Positions 36,787 through 45,916 of a DNA stretch of 64,000 nucleotides are shown piece after piece. Location: positions 9,170 through 73,169 of the forward strand of contig NZ_JASPDO010000011.1 of NCBI RefSeq assembly GCF_030230605.1, in the 5' to 3' direction. This stretch comes from Brevibacterium sp. UMB1308A. Lineage in GTDB: Bacteria > Actinomycetota > Actinomycetes > Actinomycetales > Brevibacteriaceae. Within the stretch, counting starts at the first letter, position 1. Each line of letters starts with the position of its first letter. The position numbers and the translations under genes were made by a program. The notes beneath the pieces are model-generated. The model was not told the DNA's origin, searched no databases, and was given only the letters and a program-made list of their open reading frames with translations.

Positions 36787-37361
36787 AGCAGCACCTCCAA
36801 CGCCAGGCGCAGCCTCGGCTTCGCCTTGGGGAAGGCATCGGCCATGCGCAGCAACCTCGCCGGCGTTGACCCGGTGCGGGGCAACCACCGCCGGAGTGCA
36901 TCGTAGGCAGTCTCGCTGCCCTCGTGATGCATGAGTCGGAAACAGTCGATGATGGTCCGCTCGGGCGAGTAGATCGCCATCGTCACACCCGGAGCAACAC
37001 GGTGTGTTTCACGTCCGAGGGTGAAGGTGTCGGGGGCGAAGCTGTGCCATGTCACGTGGTCGAACCCGGCCGGATGCCTGGTTCCGCGAGGTAAGGCGAT
37101 GTCGGTGTCGAACGGGATAACGTCGGTGAGGTCATGATGCGCGAGCGCGCTAGTCAGACACATTGTCGCCTCCGATCGCACAGCGGTCGCGGAGGCGAGA
37201 GAAACAAAGCGCTCATCAAGCATGCCGGGGTACAGATACACGCCACGTCCCACACGCTCGATCTCCTCAGCCGCGAGCAGGTCGTATACCTCGTCCTTGC
37301 GCAGTCCCGCCATACGTGCCTGTTCGAGTGTGAACACCGGCGCCAGGTTAATAGTCGTCAC
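36783..37361 (-). CDS. abiEi: AbiEi-family antitoxin
   Basis: 192 residues: an N-terminal winged-helix part (FTLEQARMAGLRKDEVYDLL, EIERVGRGVYLYPGM) and a C-terminal AbiEi domain (ATMCLTSALAHHDLTDVIP, MAIYSPERTIIDCFRLMHHE). AbiEi proteins repress their own operon and neutralise AbiEii. A GTG at 37370 lies inside the GGAGGTG Shine-Dalgarno itself; the GTG at 37361, eight bases after GGAGG, is the better start. It overlaps abiEii by 4 bp. Its N-terminus faces the 3' end of dprA, 113 bp away. Confidence 0.88.
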   Translation of the reverse strand: MTTINLAPVFTLEQARMAGLRKDEVYDLLAAEEIERVGRGVYLYPGMLDERFVSLASATAVRSEATMCLTSALAHHDLTDVIPFDTDIALPRGTRHPAGFDHVTWHSFAPDTFTLGRETHRVAPGVTMAIYSPERTIIDCFRLMHHEGSETAYDALRRWLPRTGSTPARLLRMADAFPKAKPRLRLALEVLL

Positions 37362-37380
37362 GTCGGTCACCTCCTACATG

Positions 37381-37403
37381 TACACACATCAAGTGTATGT
37401 GTA
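37381..37403. promoter_or_regulatory. Candidate AbiEi operator
   Basis: tacacacatc followed by aagtgtatgtgta forms an imperfect inverted repeat (outer arms TACACA and TGTGTA) about 20 bp upstream of the abiEi start. AbiEi homologues bind inverted repeats in their own promoter, so this is the natural place for autoregulation. A TTTACA hexamer follows on the minus strand. By eye only. Confidence 0.4.
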
Positions 37404-37474
37404 AACAGTTAGAAACAAAAGAGGGTGACGGTAACTCGCAACACCACCCGGAATCATCAAGCGTTACGGCGCCT

Positions 37475-38650
37475 CTAGCTGCTCTTCTTCCAGCCGCGAG
37501 CATCTTTAGCCGCTCGTCCTTTCATCATGAGCACACCAACCACCGACCGTGCTTCGTTCACCGTCACCCCAGCTTTGCTGGCCACCGAATCCAAACCTGC
37601 ACCCCGCACCGTGGGCAACGCGGCGAACACCCGCAACTCACGCTCATCCAAATCATCCGTGATCCTCAACTCCGCCTGCGTTGCATACGAATCCCCCTCA
37701 CGCACCGCGTCCAAACCACCGACAAGCTCTTTGACCTCCTCGGTCGACGTCACCACAACCGCCGCCCCATCACGCAACAGCCGGTGACAACCACTCGACT
37801 GAGGATCAGTCACCCGCCCCGGAACAGCCCCCACCGGGCGCCCCAACTCGGCCGCCCGATGCGCCGTATTGATCGCACCCGACCTAAACCCCGCCTGCAC
37901 CACCACAGTCGCACCAGACAACGCAGCAATCAGCCGATTCCTCGCAAGAAACCTGTGCCTCATCGCAGTTGCACCAGGCGGGCACTCCGACACAATTAAC
38001 CCCGCGTCAGCAACAGCGCGCAACAAATCAACATTGCCCTTGGGATACAACGAATCCACTCCCCCAGCCATAAACGCCACTGTCGCTGGCCCATTCGCAC
38101 CTCGCATCGCACCCTCGTGTGCCGCCGAGTCAATCCCGTACGCCCCACCAGACACAACCGTGACCCCATCCCGGGCCAACTCAAACCCCAACGACCTCGC
38201 CACACTCACCCCGTAGTCAGACGGCGCCCGCGCCCCCACAAGCGCAATCGCTTTCGACGCCATCACCTTCAACGACCCAGCACCGCGCACCCACACACCC
38301 AACGGACGCTCATCACCCAGATCATCCAACGCAGGCGCCCACTCGTTGCCACCTCGGACAATGAGCCTGCACCCCAGCTTGCCCATCACCCGCACATCCC
38401 TTGTAGCATCCAGCATGTTCACCCGCGCAGACCACCGCTCAACAGCCGTCGCAAAATCAGCCGAGGAAACCTCGACACCGGCATCGTGCAAGGCCCTCAC
38501 CACCCGGGACTCAGCGACCTCGCCCCGCACGCACGCCAACACCTGTTCAGGCCCCACCACGTCCACGCACACGCTCAACAACCGGTCCCCCGGTTCAGAC
38601 AGACGCATGACATCGGCCATCGCCAAAACCACATCATCCACAACGCTCAC
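37475..38650 (-). CDS. dprA: DNA-processing protein DprA
   Basis: DprA binds incoming single-stranded DNA and loads RecA during natural transformation. The 391-residue product is intact: a SAM-like N-terminal part, the Rossmann DNA-processing domain (AIALVGARAPSDYG, SGGAYGIDSAAHEGAM, FLARNRLIAALSGATVVVQA) and the C-terminal winged helix ending RGWKKSS. The GTG start overlaps the comM stop by 4 bp. Its last 141 bp are repeated twice further along (32409 and 35753). An actinobacterial dprA is not proof of competence. Confidence 0.95.
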   Translation of the reverse strand: MSVVDDVVLAMADVMRLSEPGDRLLSVCVDVVGPEQVLACVRGEVAESRVVRALHDAGVEVSSADFATAVERWSARVNMLDATRDVRVMGKLGCRLIVRGGNEWAPALDDLGDERPLGVWVRGAGSLKVMASKAIALVGARAPSDYGVSVARSLGFELARDGVTVVSGGAYGIDSAAHEGAMRGANGPATVAFMAGGVDSLYPKGNVDLLRAVADAGLIVSECPPGATAMRHRFLARNRLIAALSGATVVVQAGFRSGAINTAHRAAELGRPVGAVPGRVTDPQSSGCHRLLRDGAAVVVTSTEEVKELVGGLDAVREGDSYATQAELRITDDLDERELRVFAALPTVRGAGLDSVASKAGVTVNEARSVVGVLMMKGRAAKDARGWKKSS

Positions 38651-40176
38651 CCTTCCCTGGTCCGTAACGTGTACGCGTGCGCTAAGTCGTCACCCGTTGG
38701 GCGTTCCCGGCCGGCCAAGTCCGCCACCGTCGTTGCAATCCGCACAATCCGGTCATAGCCCCGCATAGTCAGATCACCTCGGTCCATCGCCACATCCAAC
38801 GGCGCAGTCTCCTGCGGCGTAAACGCGAACAAAGCACGCAACCAACTGCCGGGCGCCCGAGCATTCGTCGTCCACGCCTGACCCTCATACCTACTGACCT
38901 GGATCCGCCTGGCCTCAGCTACCCGAGCAGCCACATCCGCCGTAGACTCCCGCACTTCACGCGCATGAACGTCTGCAGCGGACAACGGCAACATATCCAT
39001 CTGAATGTCGATCCGGTCCAACAGTGGCCCCGACAACCGATCCCGGTACCGCCTCTTGGCAATCGGCGTACACCGGCATGCCTTCCCATCGCCCACCGCC
39101 GAACCACACGGACACGGATTCGCCGCCAACACCAGCTGAAACTCCGCCGGTAGCGTCACCGTCCCCCACGCCCGGCCAATCTCACACCGGCTGTTCTCCA
39201 ACGGCTGCCGCAACGCCTCAAGCACGTCGCGGTGAAACTCCGGGGCCTCGTCCATGAAAAGTACGCCCCGGTGAGCACGGGAAAACACGCCTATCGAGGT
39301 GGGTTTGGAACCGCCCACCATGGCCGCCGAGGTCGTTGAGTGGTGCGGAGCTTCAAACGGTGGCGTTGTGTCCAGTCCGAATTCCGGGTTTAACGTCCCG
39401 TCGATGGATCGCAGTGAGAAGGTTTCGATGGCTTGCTCTTCACTGAGCGCTGGCAAAAGGCCAGGCAAGCAACCGGCGAGCATGGTTTTTCCCGCACCCG
39501 GTGACCCGATCATGAGAATGTGGTGGCCACCTGCTGCCGCGACTTCGAGCGCGTATCGTGCTTCGTCCTGGCCTTGCACCTCTGATAAGTCGTTTACGGA
39601 CAGCGGTTTTCGTCCCTTAGTCGTGTGCCGCTCCACTGGCGGCAGTTGAGGGACTTGGACGTCCCCACCAAAGTGGTTCACCACTTCGCCTAGCGAGTTA
39701 GCGGCGATCACGTTAAGACCCGTCAACATCCGCGCCTCTTTTTCGTTCGCCTGTGACACGACCACTGTTGTGAGCCCGGCTTGTTTAGCCGCGATGAGCG
39801 TGGGCACGACACCGTTGACGGGGTGGAGCCGTGAGTCCAAACCCAGCTCAGCGCAAAACACCACCCGGTCTGTTTCTTGCGGGATTCTGCGTTCTGCTTG
39901 AAGGATCGCCACCGCGATTCCTAGGTCAAAATTGGTCCCGTACTTCTTCACGCTGGCTGGTGAAAGGTTCACGGTGATGCGTTGAGCACTCATCGCAAAT
40001 CCCAGGTTCGCCACCGAGGCGCGCACGCGTTTCTTTGCCTCATTCACGGACGTATCAGGCAAACCCACTACGTCAATTCCGGGCAGACCACTGTTGATGC
40101 TGGCTTCAATGGCTATAGGTGTGCCTTGTGTTCCCCACAACGCGACCGCGGTAGACCGTCCGACGTGCAAACTCAT
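38647..40176 (-). CDS. comM: YifB/ComM-family Mg-chelatase-like ATPase
   Basis: 509 residues from the ATG at 40176. The N-terminal ChlI-type domain (VDVVGLPDTSVNEAKKRVRA) is followed by the AAA+ core with Walker A (MIGSPGAGKTMLAG), Walker B (GVLFMDEAPEF) and a C-terminal Mg_chelatase_C region (RAYDRIV-like: MRGYDRIVRIATTVADLAG). ComM is a hexameric branch-migration helicase in natural transformation in Vibrio; other members are uncharacterised. It overlaps yraN and dprA by 4 bp on each side, as in many actinobacteria. Confidence 0.93.
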   Translation of the reverse strand: MSLHVGRSTAVALWGTQGTPIAIEASINSGLPGIDVVGLPDTSVNEAKKRVRASVANLGFAMSAQRITVNLSPASVKKYGTNFDLGIAVAILQAERRIPQETDRVVFCAELGLDSRLHPVNGVVPTLIAAKQAGLTTVVVSQANEKEARMLTGLNVIAANSLGEVVNHFGGDVQVPQLPPVERHTTKGRKPLSVNDLSEVQGQDEARYALEVAAAGGHHILMIGSPGAGKTMLAGCLPGLLPALSEEQAIETFSLRSIDGTLNPEFGLDTTPPFEAPHHSTTSAAMVGGSKPTSIGVFSRAHRGVLFMDEAPEFHRDVLEALRQPLENSRCEIGRAWGTVTLPAEFQLVLAANPCPCGSAVGDGKACRCTPIAKRRYRDRLSGPLLDRIDIQMDMLPLSAADVHAREVRESTADVAARVAEARRIQVSRYEGQAWTTNARAPGSWLRALFAFTPQETAPLDVAMDRGDLTMRGYDRIVRIATTVADLAGRERPTGDDLAHAYTLRTREG

Positions 40177-40526
40177 TGGGCATTCCTCACGTGAGTGAGA
40201 ACAGGCTGACCGGAGTTCCACACAATGCCAATCACATCGACACGGAACTCAGGCACCCATTCGGGTTGAGCAGATAACCACGCAATCGCCAACCCACGCA
40301 ACGTGCGCATCTTGAAATAACTGACGTGCTCAAGCGGGTGGCCAGCGCGCACAGTGTTGCGGGTTTTGACCTCGACAAAAACAACGGAGTCACCGTCGCG
40401 GGCGATGATGTCGATCTCGCCTCGCCGGCACCGCCAATTACGGTCCAGGATGTGCCACCCCAGACCTGTTAAATGGTCCGTTGCGAACTGTTCACCCAGC
40501 GCGCCAAGAGTCTGATTGCGTTCCAT
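40173..40526 (-). CDS. YraN/UPF0102-family nuclease-like protein
   Basis: 117 residues, full length for the family. The restriction-endonuclease-like core is visible: LGEQFATDHLTGLGWHILDR, RRGEIDIIARDGDSVVFVEV then KTRN (E-x-D ... E-x-K catalytic pattern). The biological role is unsettled. It is the first gene of yraN-comM-dprA. The 147 bp to the next gene (40527-40673) show no gene. Confidence 0.92.
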   Translation of the reverse strand: MERNQTLGALGEQFATDHLTGLGWHILDRNWRCRRGEIDIIARDGDSVVFVEVKTRNTVRAGHPLEHVSYFKMRTLRGLAIAWLSAQPEWVPEFRVDVIGIVWNSGQPVLTHVRNAQ

Positions 40527-40673
40527 GCTTCAACACTGAACGCACAACGCACTCACGCCTAGACGCACTCAGCTAGCTGTGGAAACACCGCGGGCATCCA
40601 CAGGAACGGCGCCACCTCAACGCAACCCCGCTACCAGGCAAAACTCACTATCCACAGGGAAACATCCCCTGTT

Positions 40674-41945
40674 TCAGGCGCTTTCCCCAAGTTCAGTGCC
40701 GTCAGACGCCTGGGTTTCTTTCTTCATCCAGTCCTTGCCGTCAACCGCGCGGGCAACCATCATCGACGACACGGTGTCACCGGCAGCGTTGATGGTGGTC
40801 GCAGGCGGGTCAACCAGAGTACCGATCACCGAAATGATGGGCAGGGCCGCTGGCGGGAACCCGTACATGGAAACGATCATGAGCTCACCAAGGAACCCAC
40901 CGGACGGAATCCCGGACATCACCATTCCCGAAAGCAACGCAATCAGCACCGCGATCGCGAGCGCTTGAGGGGTGAAAATGTCACGCTCGAAAACAGCGAA
41001 CAAGAACGCGATCTTCAAAATCGCAGACAGGCACGACCCTTCCATGTGGATTGTCGCACCAATCGGAATGATCGTTTCGCGAATATCGGCCGGAACACCA
41101 ATGCGCTTTGCCGCACGCAAGTTGCTTGGAATCGACGCAACAGAGCTTCCGGTTCCCAAGGACACGGCGGTTGGCGCCAAAATGTTTGCCCACATGCGAC
41201 GCATACCTGCCACGCCGCCCGCGAGCCACGAATACAGTGTGAACGCCGCGAAGAAGTACACGATCGCCACGGGGTAGTACACGGCGAAGGCACGGACGTA
41301 ACCGCCAACCAGCTGGCTGCCCAGTTCACCGATCAACGCCGCAAAGTACGCACCCAAACCAATAGGTGCGTAGTACATGACCAGTCCGGTCATCTTCATG
41401 AACACTTCGTTACCGGAGTCGAGGAAACTGCGGAACACCGCGCCTTTTTCCTTGACCAAGTTGGCTGACAGCCCCACCAGAACAGCGAACACGATCAGCG
41501 GCAACATGTGCTTCGTGGAGATCACGTCGCTGAAATCCTCCACCGTGAAAGCACCCACGATCTGATCGCCAATAGACAGTTCTTCCTGCTCTTCAGGCAT
41601 TTCGTCCATGCTGACCTGCACGTTGTCGAGCGGTCGGAAAATCCCCAACGCCAGCAGCATGACGCTCGAAGCGACAATCCCTGTGGCAATGAACACCGCC
41701 ATCATGGACCCCATGATGCGCCCTAGGCGGGTAGCAGAGTTCATGTTCGCAACGGCAGATGCGATTGAAAAGAACACCATGGGCACCACCAGGGTGAACA
41801 TCATGTTGATGAACACGGTCCCAAACGGCTTCAAAACCGTGGCGCTTTCGCCCATGATGAGTCCCACGATCGCACCAACGACCACGCCGGTGAGGATCAG
41901 AATCGGGAACCGGTAGTTCTTCCATCCACCTGGTTGCGCAGTCAT
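40674..41945 (-). CDS. Dicarboxylate/amino acid:cation symporter (DAACS)
   Basis: 423 residues, a GltP/GltT-type sodium- or proton-coupled carrier. The family features are GVVVGAIVGLIMGE near the N-terminus, the serine-rich re-entrant loop AVSLGTGSSVASIPSNLRAA, IPIGATIHMEGS (in place of the usual N-M-D-G), and GIPSGGFLGELMIVSMYG. About eight membrane helices. Hydrophilic N- and C-terminal ends are short. Substrate (glutamate, aspartate, serine or a dicarboxylate) is not decidable here. It is inserted between DUF2469 and yraN, which are often adjacent. Confidence 0.9.
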   Translation of the reverse strand: MTAQPGGWKNYRFPILILTGVVVGAIVGLIMGESATVLKPFGTVFINMMFTLVVPMVFFSIASAVANMNSATRLGRIMGSMMAVFIATGIVASSVMLLALGIFRPLDNVQVSMDEMPEEQEELSIGDQIVGAFTVEDFSDVISTKHMLPLIVFAVLVGLSANLVKEKGAVFRSFLDSGNEVFMKMTGLVMYYAPIGLGAYFAALIGELGSQLVGGYVRAFAVYYPVAIVYFFAAFTLYSWLAGGVAGMRRMWANILAPTAVSLGTGSSVASIPSNLRAAKRIGVPADIRETIIPIGATIHMEGSCLSAILKIAFLFAVFERDIFTPQALAIAVLIALLSGMVMSGIPSGGFLGELMIVSMYGFPPAALPIISVIGTLVDPPATTINAAGDTVSSMMVARAVDGKDWMKKETQASDGTELGESA

Positions 41946-42090
41946 ACGTGGTGCTCCTTGCGACTGGGGGTTAGGTCATCAACACAGAGGTGTGCCTACA
42001 AAAATTACCGCGGTTGCACTACTTGCGCCAGTGACGCGCCCCAGGCTCGCCTTCAGTTACCCGGTTACCTACCGGATTCTTACTGGACTG

Positions 42091-42405
42091 CTACCGGATT
42101 CCACGGGGTGGTTCAAAGTCGGATTTCGCGATCTCTTCAATGTTGACGTCCTTGAACGTCAGAACATGAACGGTCTTGACGAACCGGGCGGACCTCCATG
42201 TGTCCCACACCCACGCGTCGCGCAACGTCAGTTCAAAATAGACTTCACCGTCACTCTGATGAGCCTTGAGATCCACCTGATTGGCCAAATAAAAACGCCG
42301 TTCCGTCTCCACCACGTACGTAAAGAGCCCAACAACGTCCCTGTATTCCCGGTAGAGCGCCAGTTCGAGTTCGGCTTCGTACTCTTCGAGGTCCTCCGTG
42401 CTCAT
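42091..42405 (-). CDS. DUF2469 family protein
   Basis: 104 residues, very well conserved among actinobacteria, always near rnhB. It starts MSTEDLEEYEAELELALYRE, an acidic helix, and continues RDVVGLFTYVVETERRFYLAN and DAWVWDTWRSARFVKTVHVL. Function unknown. It lies 44 bp downstream of the rnhB stop, in the same direction. Confidence 0.9.
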   Translation of the reverse strand: MSTEDLEEYEAELELALYREYRDVVGLFTYVVETERRFYLANQVDLKAHQSDGEVYFELTLRDAWVWDTWRSARFVKTVHVLTFKDVNIEEIAKSDFEPPRGIR

Positions 42406-42449
42406 GCCTTCAGCTTACCCACTGCGTCAGCGAATTGGCCGCCCGCAAG

Positions 42450-43145
42450 CTACTTCCCCAAGCGAAACGACTTCCGGTGCCACGAGGTCACGCCCAGGTC
42501 CGCAATCGCTTGCTTGTGCGCAGGCGACGGGTACCCCACATTGTTCACCCATCCGTACCCGGGGTGTTCACGGTCCAGCGAACTCATCACCGCGTCCCTA
42601 TCGACTTTGGCGATCAAACTGGCCGCAGCTATTGGAATCCGCTGGTCATCCCCACCCACATACATGCGCACCGGGGGCACCTCCATATGGCTCACGTCGC
42701 CGCCCAGCAGGCCCGGTTCGGTGCCCAACCAGTTGAACTTCCCGTCCAGCATCACCAGATCAGCCGCTGGCAACTGGGCGAGCGCCCGCCGTCCCGCCAG
42801 GCTCAACGCGGCAGAAATCCCCATCGCGTCGATCTCCTGCGGACTCGCGTACGCAACCACCGCATGCTCCCAGGTGGCACGGACGCTCTCAGCTGCTAAC
42901 GACCTCGGCCGTGGGGATAACTTCTTCGAATCCCGCAACCCGGCTGGGAACCCGCCGGCGCACAGCGCCTCCAGGTCGCACCACACGCCTCCCACGCCCA
43001 CTGGCCCGGCAATGCAACCGCGACCCACTTCGTCCATGCCCACGACGCTGGTAACCCCGGCGTCTAACAGCGCGCGTTCCTCGCTTACGTCAGAAAGCCC
43101 TCCCCGAGGTGTCCCCCGGCCCCGAGGTGCTGGCGAGTTGGTCAC
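42450..43145 (-). CDS. rnhB: Ribonuclease HII
   Basis: Removes ribonucleotides from RNA/DNA hybrids. The 231-residue product shows VVGMDEVGRGCIAGPV (first catalytic Asp and Glu), LRDSKKLSPRPR, DLVMLDGKFNWLG (Asp) and a final catalytic Asp in IAKVDRDAVM. A 30-residue Gly/Pro/Arg-rich N-terminus precedes the domain. The GTG start overlaps the lepB stop by 4 bp. Confidence 0.95.
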   Translation of the reverse strand: MTNSPAPRGRGTPRGGLSDVSEERALLDAGVTSVVGMDEVGRGCIAGPVGVGGVWCDLEALCAGGFPAGLRDSKKLSPRPRSLAAESVRATWEHAVVAYASPQEIDAMGISAALSLAGRRALAQLPAADLVMLDGKFNWLGTEPGLLGGDVSHMEVPPVRMYVGGDDQRIPIAAASLIAKVDRDAVMSSLDREHPGYGWVNNVGYPSPAHKQAIADLGVTSWHRKSFRLGK

Positions 43146-43867
43146 GATGGGTCGGGGACCTTGTCGAAAGTGTCAGGAGCTGTCACCCACGAGAACCGGT
43201 TGGTGGGCCACGAAATCACGAACACTGTGCCAACAACTTCGTCTTCTGGCACAAACGGGCCACCTTCGGAGTCGCCGTTGAAGCGTGAGTCAGCGCTGTT
43301 GCTTCGGTTATCCCCCATGACCCAGTAGTGGCCCTGCGGCACGTCGACGGAGAATTCCACTTCCGATGGTGGGGCGCCCGGTTTGATGTACGTTTCGTCG
43401 ATCGCGACACCGTTAACCATGATGCGGCCTTGGTCATCGCAACATTCGACGTGGTCACCGCCCACACCAATGACGCGTTTGATCAGTTGCTGGCCCGCGT
43501 TTGAGGGCGCCAGGCCAACGAACTCAAGGAACGGGTTGGGCTTGTATTCTTCCGCAGTCCCAGGGGGCAGCCACCCGCCTGGGTCGTTGAACACCACGAT
43601 GGAACCGCGTTTAGGGTGTGCGAACGGCAACTGGTTGACCATGATCCGGTCATCGATTTGCAGCGTGTCTTCCATGGAGGCCGACGGGATGTAGAACGAC
43701 CGCACTACCCATGCTTTCAACGCCGTGGACACGATCAGCGCGATCACCACAATGATCGCGATTTCCCTGAGTGACGCTAGGAACTTTTGGGTCGCCGTGC
43801 GTGAGTCCTTCTTGGCTTTCTTGGACTTCTTGGGTTCGTGCTGCTCTTCCGCCGTATCTTCCATCAC
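43142..43867 (-). CDS. lepB: Signal peptidase I (first copy)
   Basis: Membrane-bound serine protease that removes signal peptides. 241 residues: a basic, Lys-rich cytoplasmic N-terminus, one membrane helix (about residues 35-52), catalytic Ser 64 in YIPSASMEDTLQ, catalytic Lys in QQLIKRVIGVGGD, and YWVMGDNRSNSADSR. Starts are GTG 43867 or ATG 43864. It is followed by rnhB with a 4-bp overlap and preceded 8 bp away by a second signal peptidase gene. Confidence 0.94.
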   Translation of the reverse strand: MMEDTAEEQHEPKKSKKAKKDSRTATQKFLASLREIAIIVVIALIVSTALKAWVVRSFYIPSASMEDTLQIDDRIMVNQLPFAHPKRGSIVVFNDPGGWLPPGTAEEYKPNPFLEFVGLAPSNAGQQLIKRVIGVGGDHVECCDDQGRIMVNGVAIDETYIKPGAPPSEVEFSVDVPQGHYWVMGDNRSNSADSRFNGDSEGGPFVPEDEVVGTVFVISWPTNRFSWVTAPDTFDKVPDPS

Positions 43868-43875
43868 CGGGAATT

Positions 43876-44550
43876 CTACCCTTCTTCCGTTCTGTCAATA
43901 GACGAACCGTGCCCAATCACCACGCCCACAGCGTCTGACACCCGGATCATGCCCCCGCCCGGGCGGCTGAGCAGATTACGTGAGTCGGTGGAGTTGGCTC
44001 GGTTGTCGCCCATGAGCCATAGGCGGTCCGGTGGCACTTCAACGTCGAAGTCCACGTCCGAGGCGCGGGCGGCTTGAGTGCCTCCGTCACCTGGCTCACT
44101 TCCAGCGCCTTCCTCACCTGCGCCCGCCAGGTACGGTTCGTCCAACGGTTCGCCGTTGACCAGGAGTTTCCCGTCATCGTTACAGCACTTCACGCGGTCA
44201 CCGGCCACACCAATGACGCGCTTGACATAAAACACGTCGCGCGGGCCGATACCAAACCACGATCCCACCTTCTGTCCCAACGACGAATTCTGCCCCGACA
44301 CGAAAGACCCGCGCCCGTCGATAACCACAATGTCACCTCGGCCAATGGAACCCGTTAGAGCGTCAGGCCGCCACACAGCGATCCGGTCATCCGCGGAAAT
44401 CGTGGGCTCCATGGACTCACTGGGAACCGTAAAAGTCTGGACCACCAGCCCACGCACCAACCCGGCTAGCACCAGCGCGGCCACAACAACTGCGGATAAC
44501 AAAAACCACGGGCGCCGCCTCAAAGGCACACCCGTGGTTGTTTGTGTCAT
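43876..44550 (-). CDS. lepB: Signal peptidase I (second copy)
   Basis: A paralogue of the next gene, 224 residues: one N-terminal membrane helix (about residues 12-32), catalytic Ser in TVPSESMEPTIS, catalytic Lys in VFYVKRVIGVAGD, and LWLMGDNRANSTDSR. Both have the same Cys-Cys pair after the Lys motif (KCCND here, ECCDD in the other), which points to tandem duplication. Cotranscribed with rplS upstream (11 bp) and lepB downstream. Confidence 0.93.
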   Translation of the reverse strand: MTQTTTGVPLRRRPWFLLSAVVVAALVLAGLVRGLVVQTFTVPSESMEPTISADDRIAVWRPDALTGSIGRGDIVVIDGRGSFVSGQNSSLGQKVGSWFGIGPRDVFYVKRVIGVAGDRVKCCNDDGKLLVNGEPLDEPYLAGAGEEGAGSEPGDGGTQAARASDVDFDVEVPPDRLWLMGDNRANSTDSRNLLSRPGGGMIRVSDAVGVVIGHGSSIDRTEEG

Positions 44551-44561
44551 TCGACCAGAAA

Positions 44562-44903
44562 TTAGCGCTTCTCGCGAATACGAGCAGCCTTACCGCGCAG
44601 ATCGCGCATGTAGTAGAGCTTCGCACGACGGACAATACCGCGGCTCAGAACTTCAATCTTGTCGACAACAGGTGAGTGGATGGGGAAAATACGTTCCACC
44701 GCTACACCAAAGCTAATCTTGCGGACGGTGAAGGTTTCGGAAACGCCGTGGCCCTGGCGTCGGATAACGACACCTTTGAACACCTGGATACGTTCGCGGT
44801 TACCTTCAACAACGCGAACGTGAACGTTCACGGTGTCACCGGCGCGGAATTCCGGCAGGTCCGACTTCATTGACTTTGAGTCAAGAGCATCAAGCTTCTG
44901 CAT
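44562..44903 (-). CDS. rplS: 50S ribosomal protein L19
   Basis: 113 residues from the ATG at 44903, which has GTAGGAG upstream; the longer frame is not needed. The sequence [35 protein letters not shown] and [13 protein letters not shown] is diagnostic of L19. The 187-bp space between trmD and rplS (44904-45090) contains a small inverted repeat (ctagg/cctag) and could hold a promoter or leader, but I cannot define one. Confidence 0.97.
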   Translation of the reverse strand: MQKLDALDSKSMKSDLPEFRAGDTVNVHVRVVEGNRERIQVFKGVVIRRQGHGVSETFTVRKISFGVAVERIFPIHSPVVDKIEVLSRGIVRRAKLYYMRDLRGKAARIREKR

Positions 44904-45090
44904 TGTTTTTCTCCTACTTGCAGTGCCCCGGATCACTCAAGCACGATCAGTCTAGGTATTGGACCCTAGAGAGATGGAGTCGTCTGCTCACTGGGACTTT
45001 CTTGCCCTCCGAGGCAGGCGAAAGTCGGCAAACGCAAGGCACCAGTTTAGTCGCGGGTGGGCGCGGTGGCAAATGCGGGTGGGCGCGCTG

Positions 45091-45915
45091 TTATGCGTCG
45101 CGCTGTTCCGGTGCCTGCCCCGCCTCGCGCTCCTCCTGTGCCTTCCGCACAACCTCCAGGTCGTGCGCGTCGAGGTCGTCCGAATTCAGCTTCTCGATCA
45201 AGTCTGGCCGTACCCGCAAGGTGCGTTCCAGACGCTGATCGCGTCGCCACCGTGCGATCGCCCCGTGGTTGCCTGACAGCAGAATCGGCGGCACTTCGTG
45301 TCCTCGCCATTGCGCTGGCTTGGTGTAAACCGGGTATTCCAGCAGGCCGTCTTCGTAGCTTTCCTCTTCGAGTGACCCAGGGTTGCCAATGACTCCGGGG
45401 ATCAGCCTGGCGATCGCTTCGACCATCACCATTGTGGCGACCTCACCGCCGTTGAGCACGTAGTCGCCAATCGAGAACATCTGCACGCGCGCCTGCTCGC
45501 CGGCCCAGTCGATCACGCGCTGGTCGATACCTTCGTATCGCCCGCACGCGAACACCAGGTGATCTTCTTCCGCAAGTGCCCGCGCGTGTGCTTGTGTGAA
45601 AGGGGTTCCAGCGGGACTGGGAACAATGACCGTCGCCGAGGTGTCCCCCACCTGTTCCTGTCCCTCGCCTTCACGCGGTTCAGGGCGAGTGTTTAACACG
45701 GAGTCGAGCGCTTCACCCCAGGGCTCCGGTTTCATGACCATGCCCGCTCCCCCGCCGTAGGGAGTGTCGTCTACTGTGCGGTGACGGTCGTATGTCCAGT
45801 CGCGCAGGTCGTGAACATTGACCTGCAACAGGCCGTCTACCTGCGCTTTGCCAATCAGGGAAAGCTGAAGTGGTGTGAGGTATTCGGGGAAAATCGAGAA
45901 AACGTCAATGCGCAT
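45091..45915 (-). CDS. trmD: tRNA (guanine37-N1)-methyltransferase
   Basis: Knotted (SPOUT) methyltransferase making m1G37 in tRNA. From the ATG at 45915 ([17 protein letters not shown]) there are 274 residues, with [48 protein letters not shown] and [14 protein letters not shown], all in the trefoil-knot active site. The C-terminus is Glu/Arg/Ala-rich. It begins one base after the rimM stop. Confidence 0.97.
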   Translation of the reverse strand: MRIDVFSIFPEYLTPLQLSLIGKAQVDGLLQVNVHDLRDWTYDRHRTVDDTPYGGGAGMVMKPEPWGEALDSVLNTRPEPREGEGQEQVGDTSATVIVPSPAGTPFTQAHARALAEEDHLVFACGRYEGIDQRVIDWAGEQARVQMFSIGDYVLNGGEVATMVMVEAIARLIPGVIGNPGSLEEESYEDGLLEYPVYTKPAQWRGHEVPPILLSGNHGAIARWRRDQRLERTLRVRPDLIEKLNSDDLDAHDLEVVRKAQEEREAGQAPEQRDA

Positions 45916-45916
45916 G

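Noticed and set aside
41992..43281. 429-codon plus-strand frame
   Set aside because: Antisense to DUF2469 and rnhB, both of which have clear family motifs.
44904..45090. L19 leader RNA upstream of rplS
   Set aside because: Only a short 5-bp stem (ctagg/cctag) is visible; not enough to call a structured leader.
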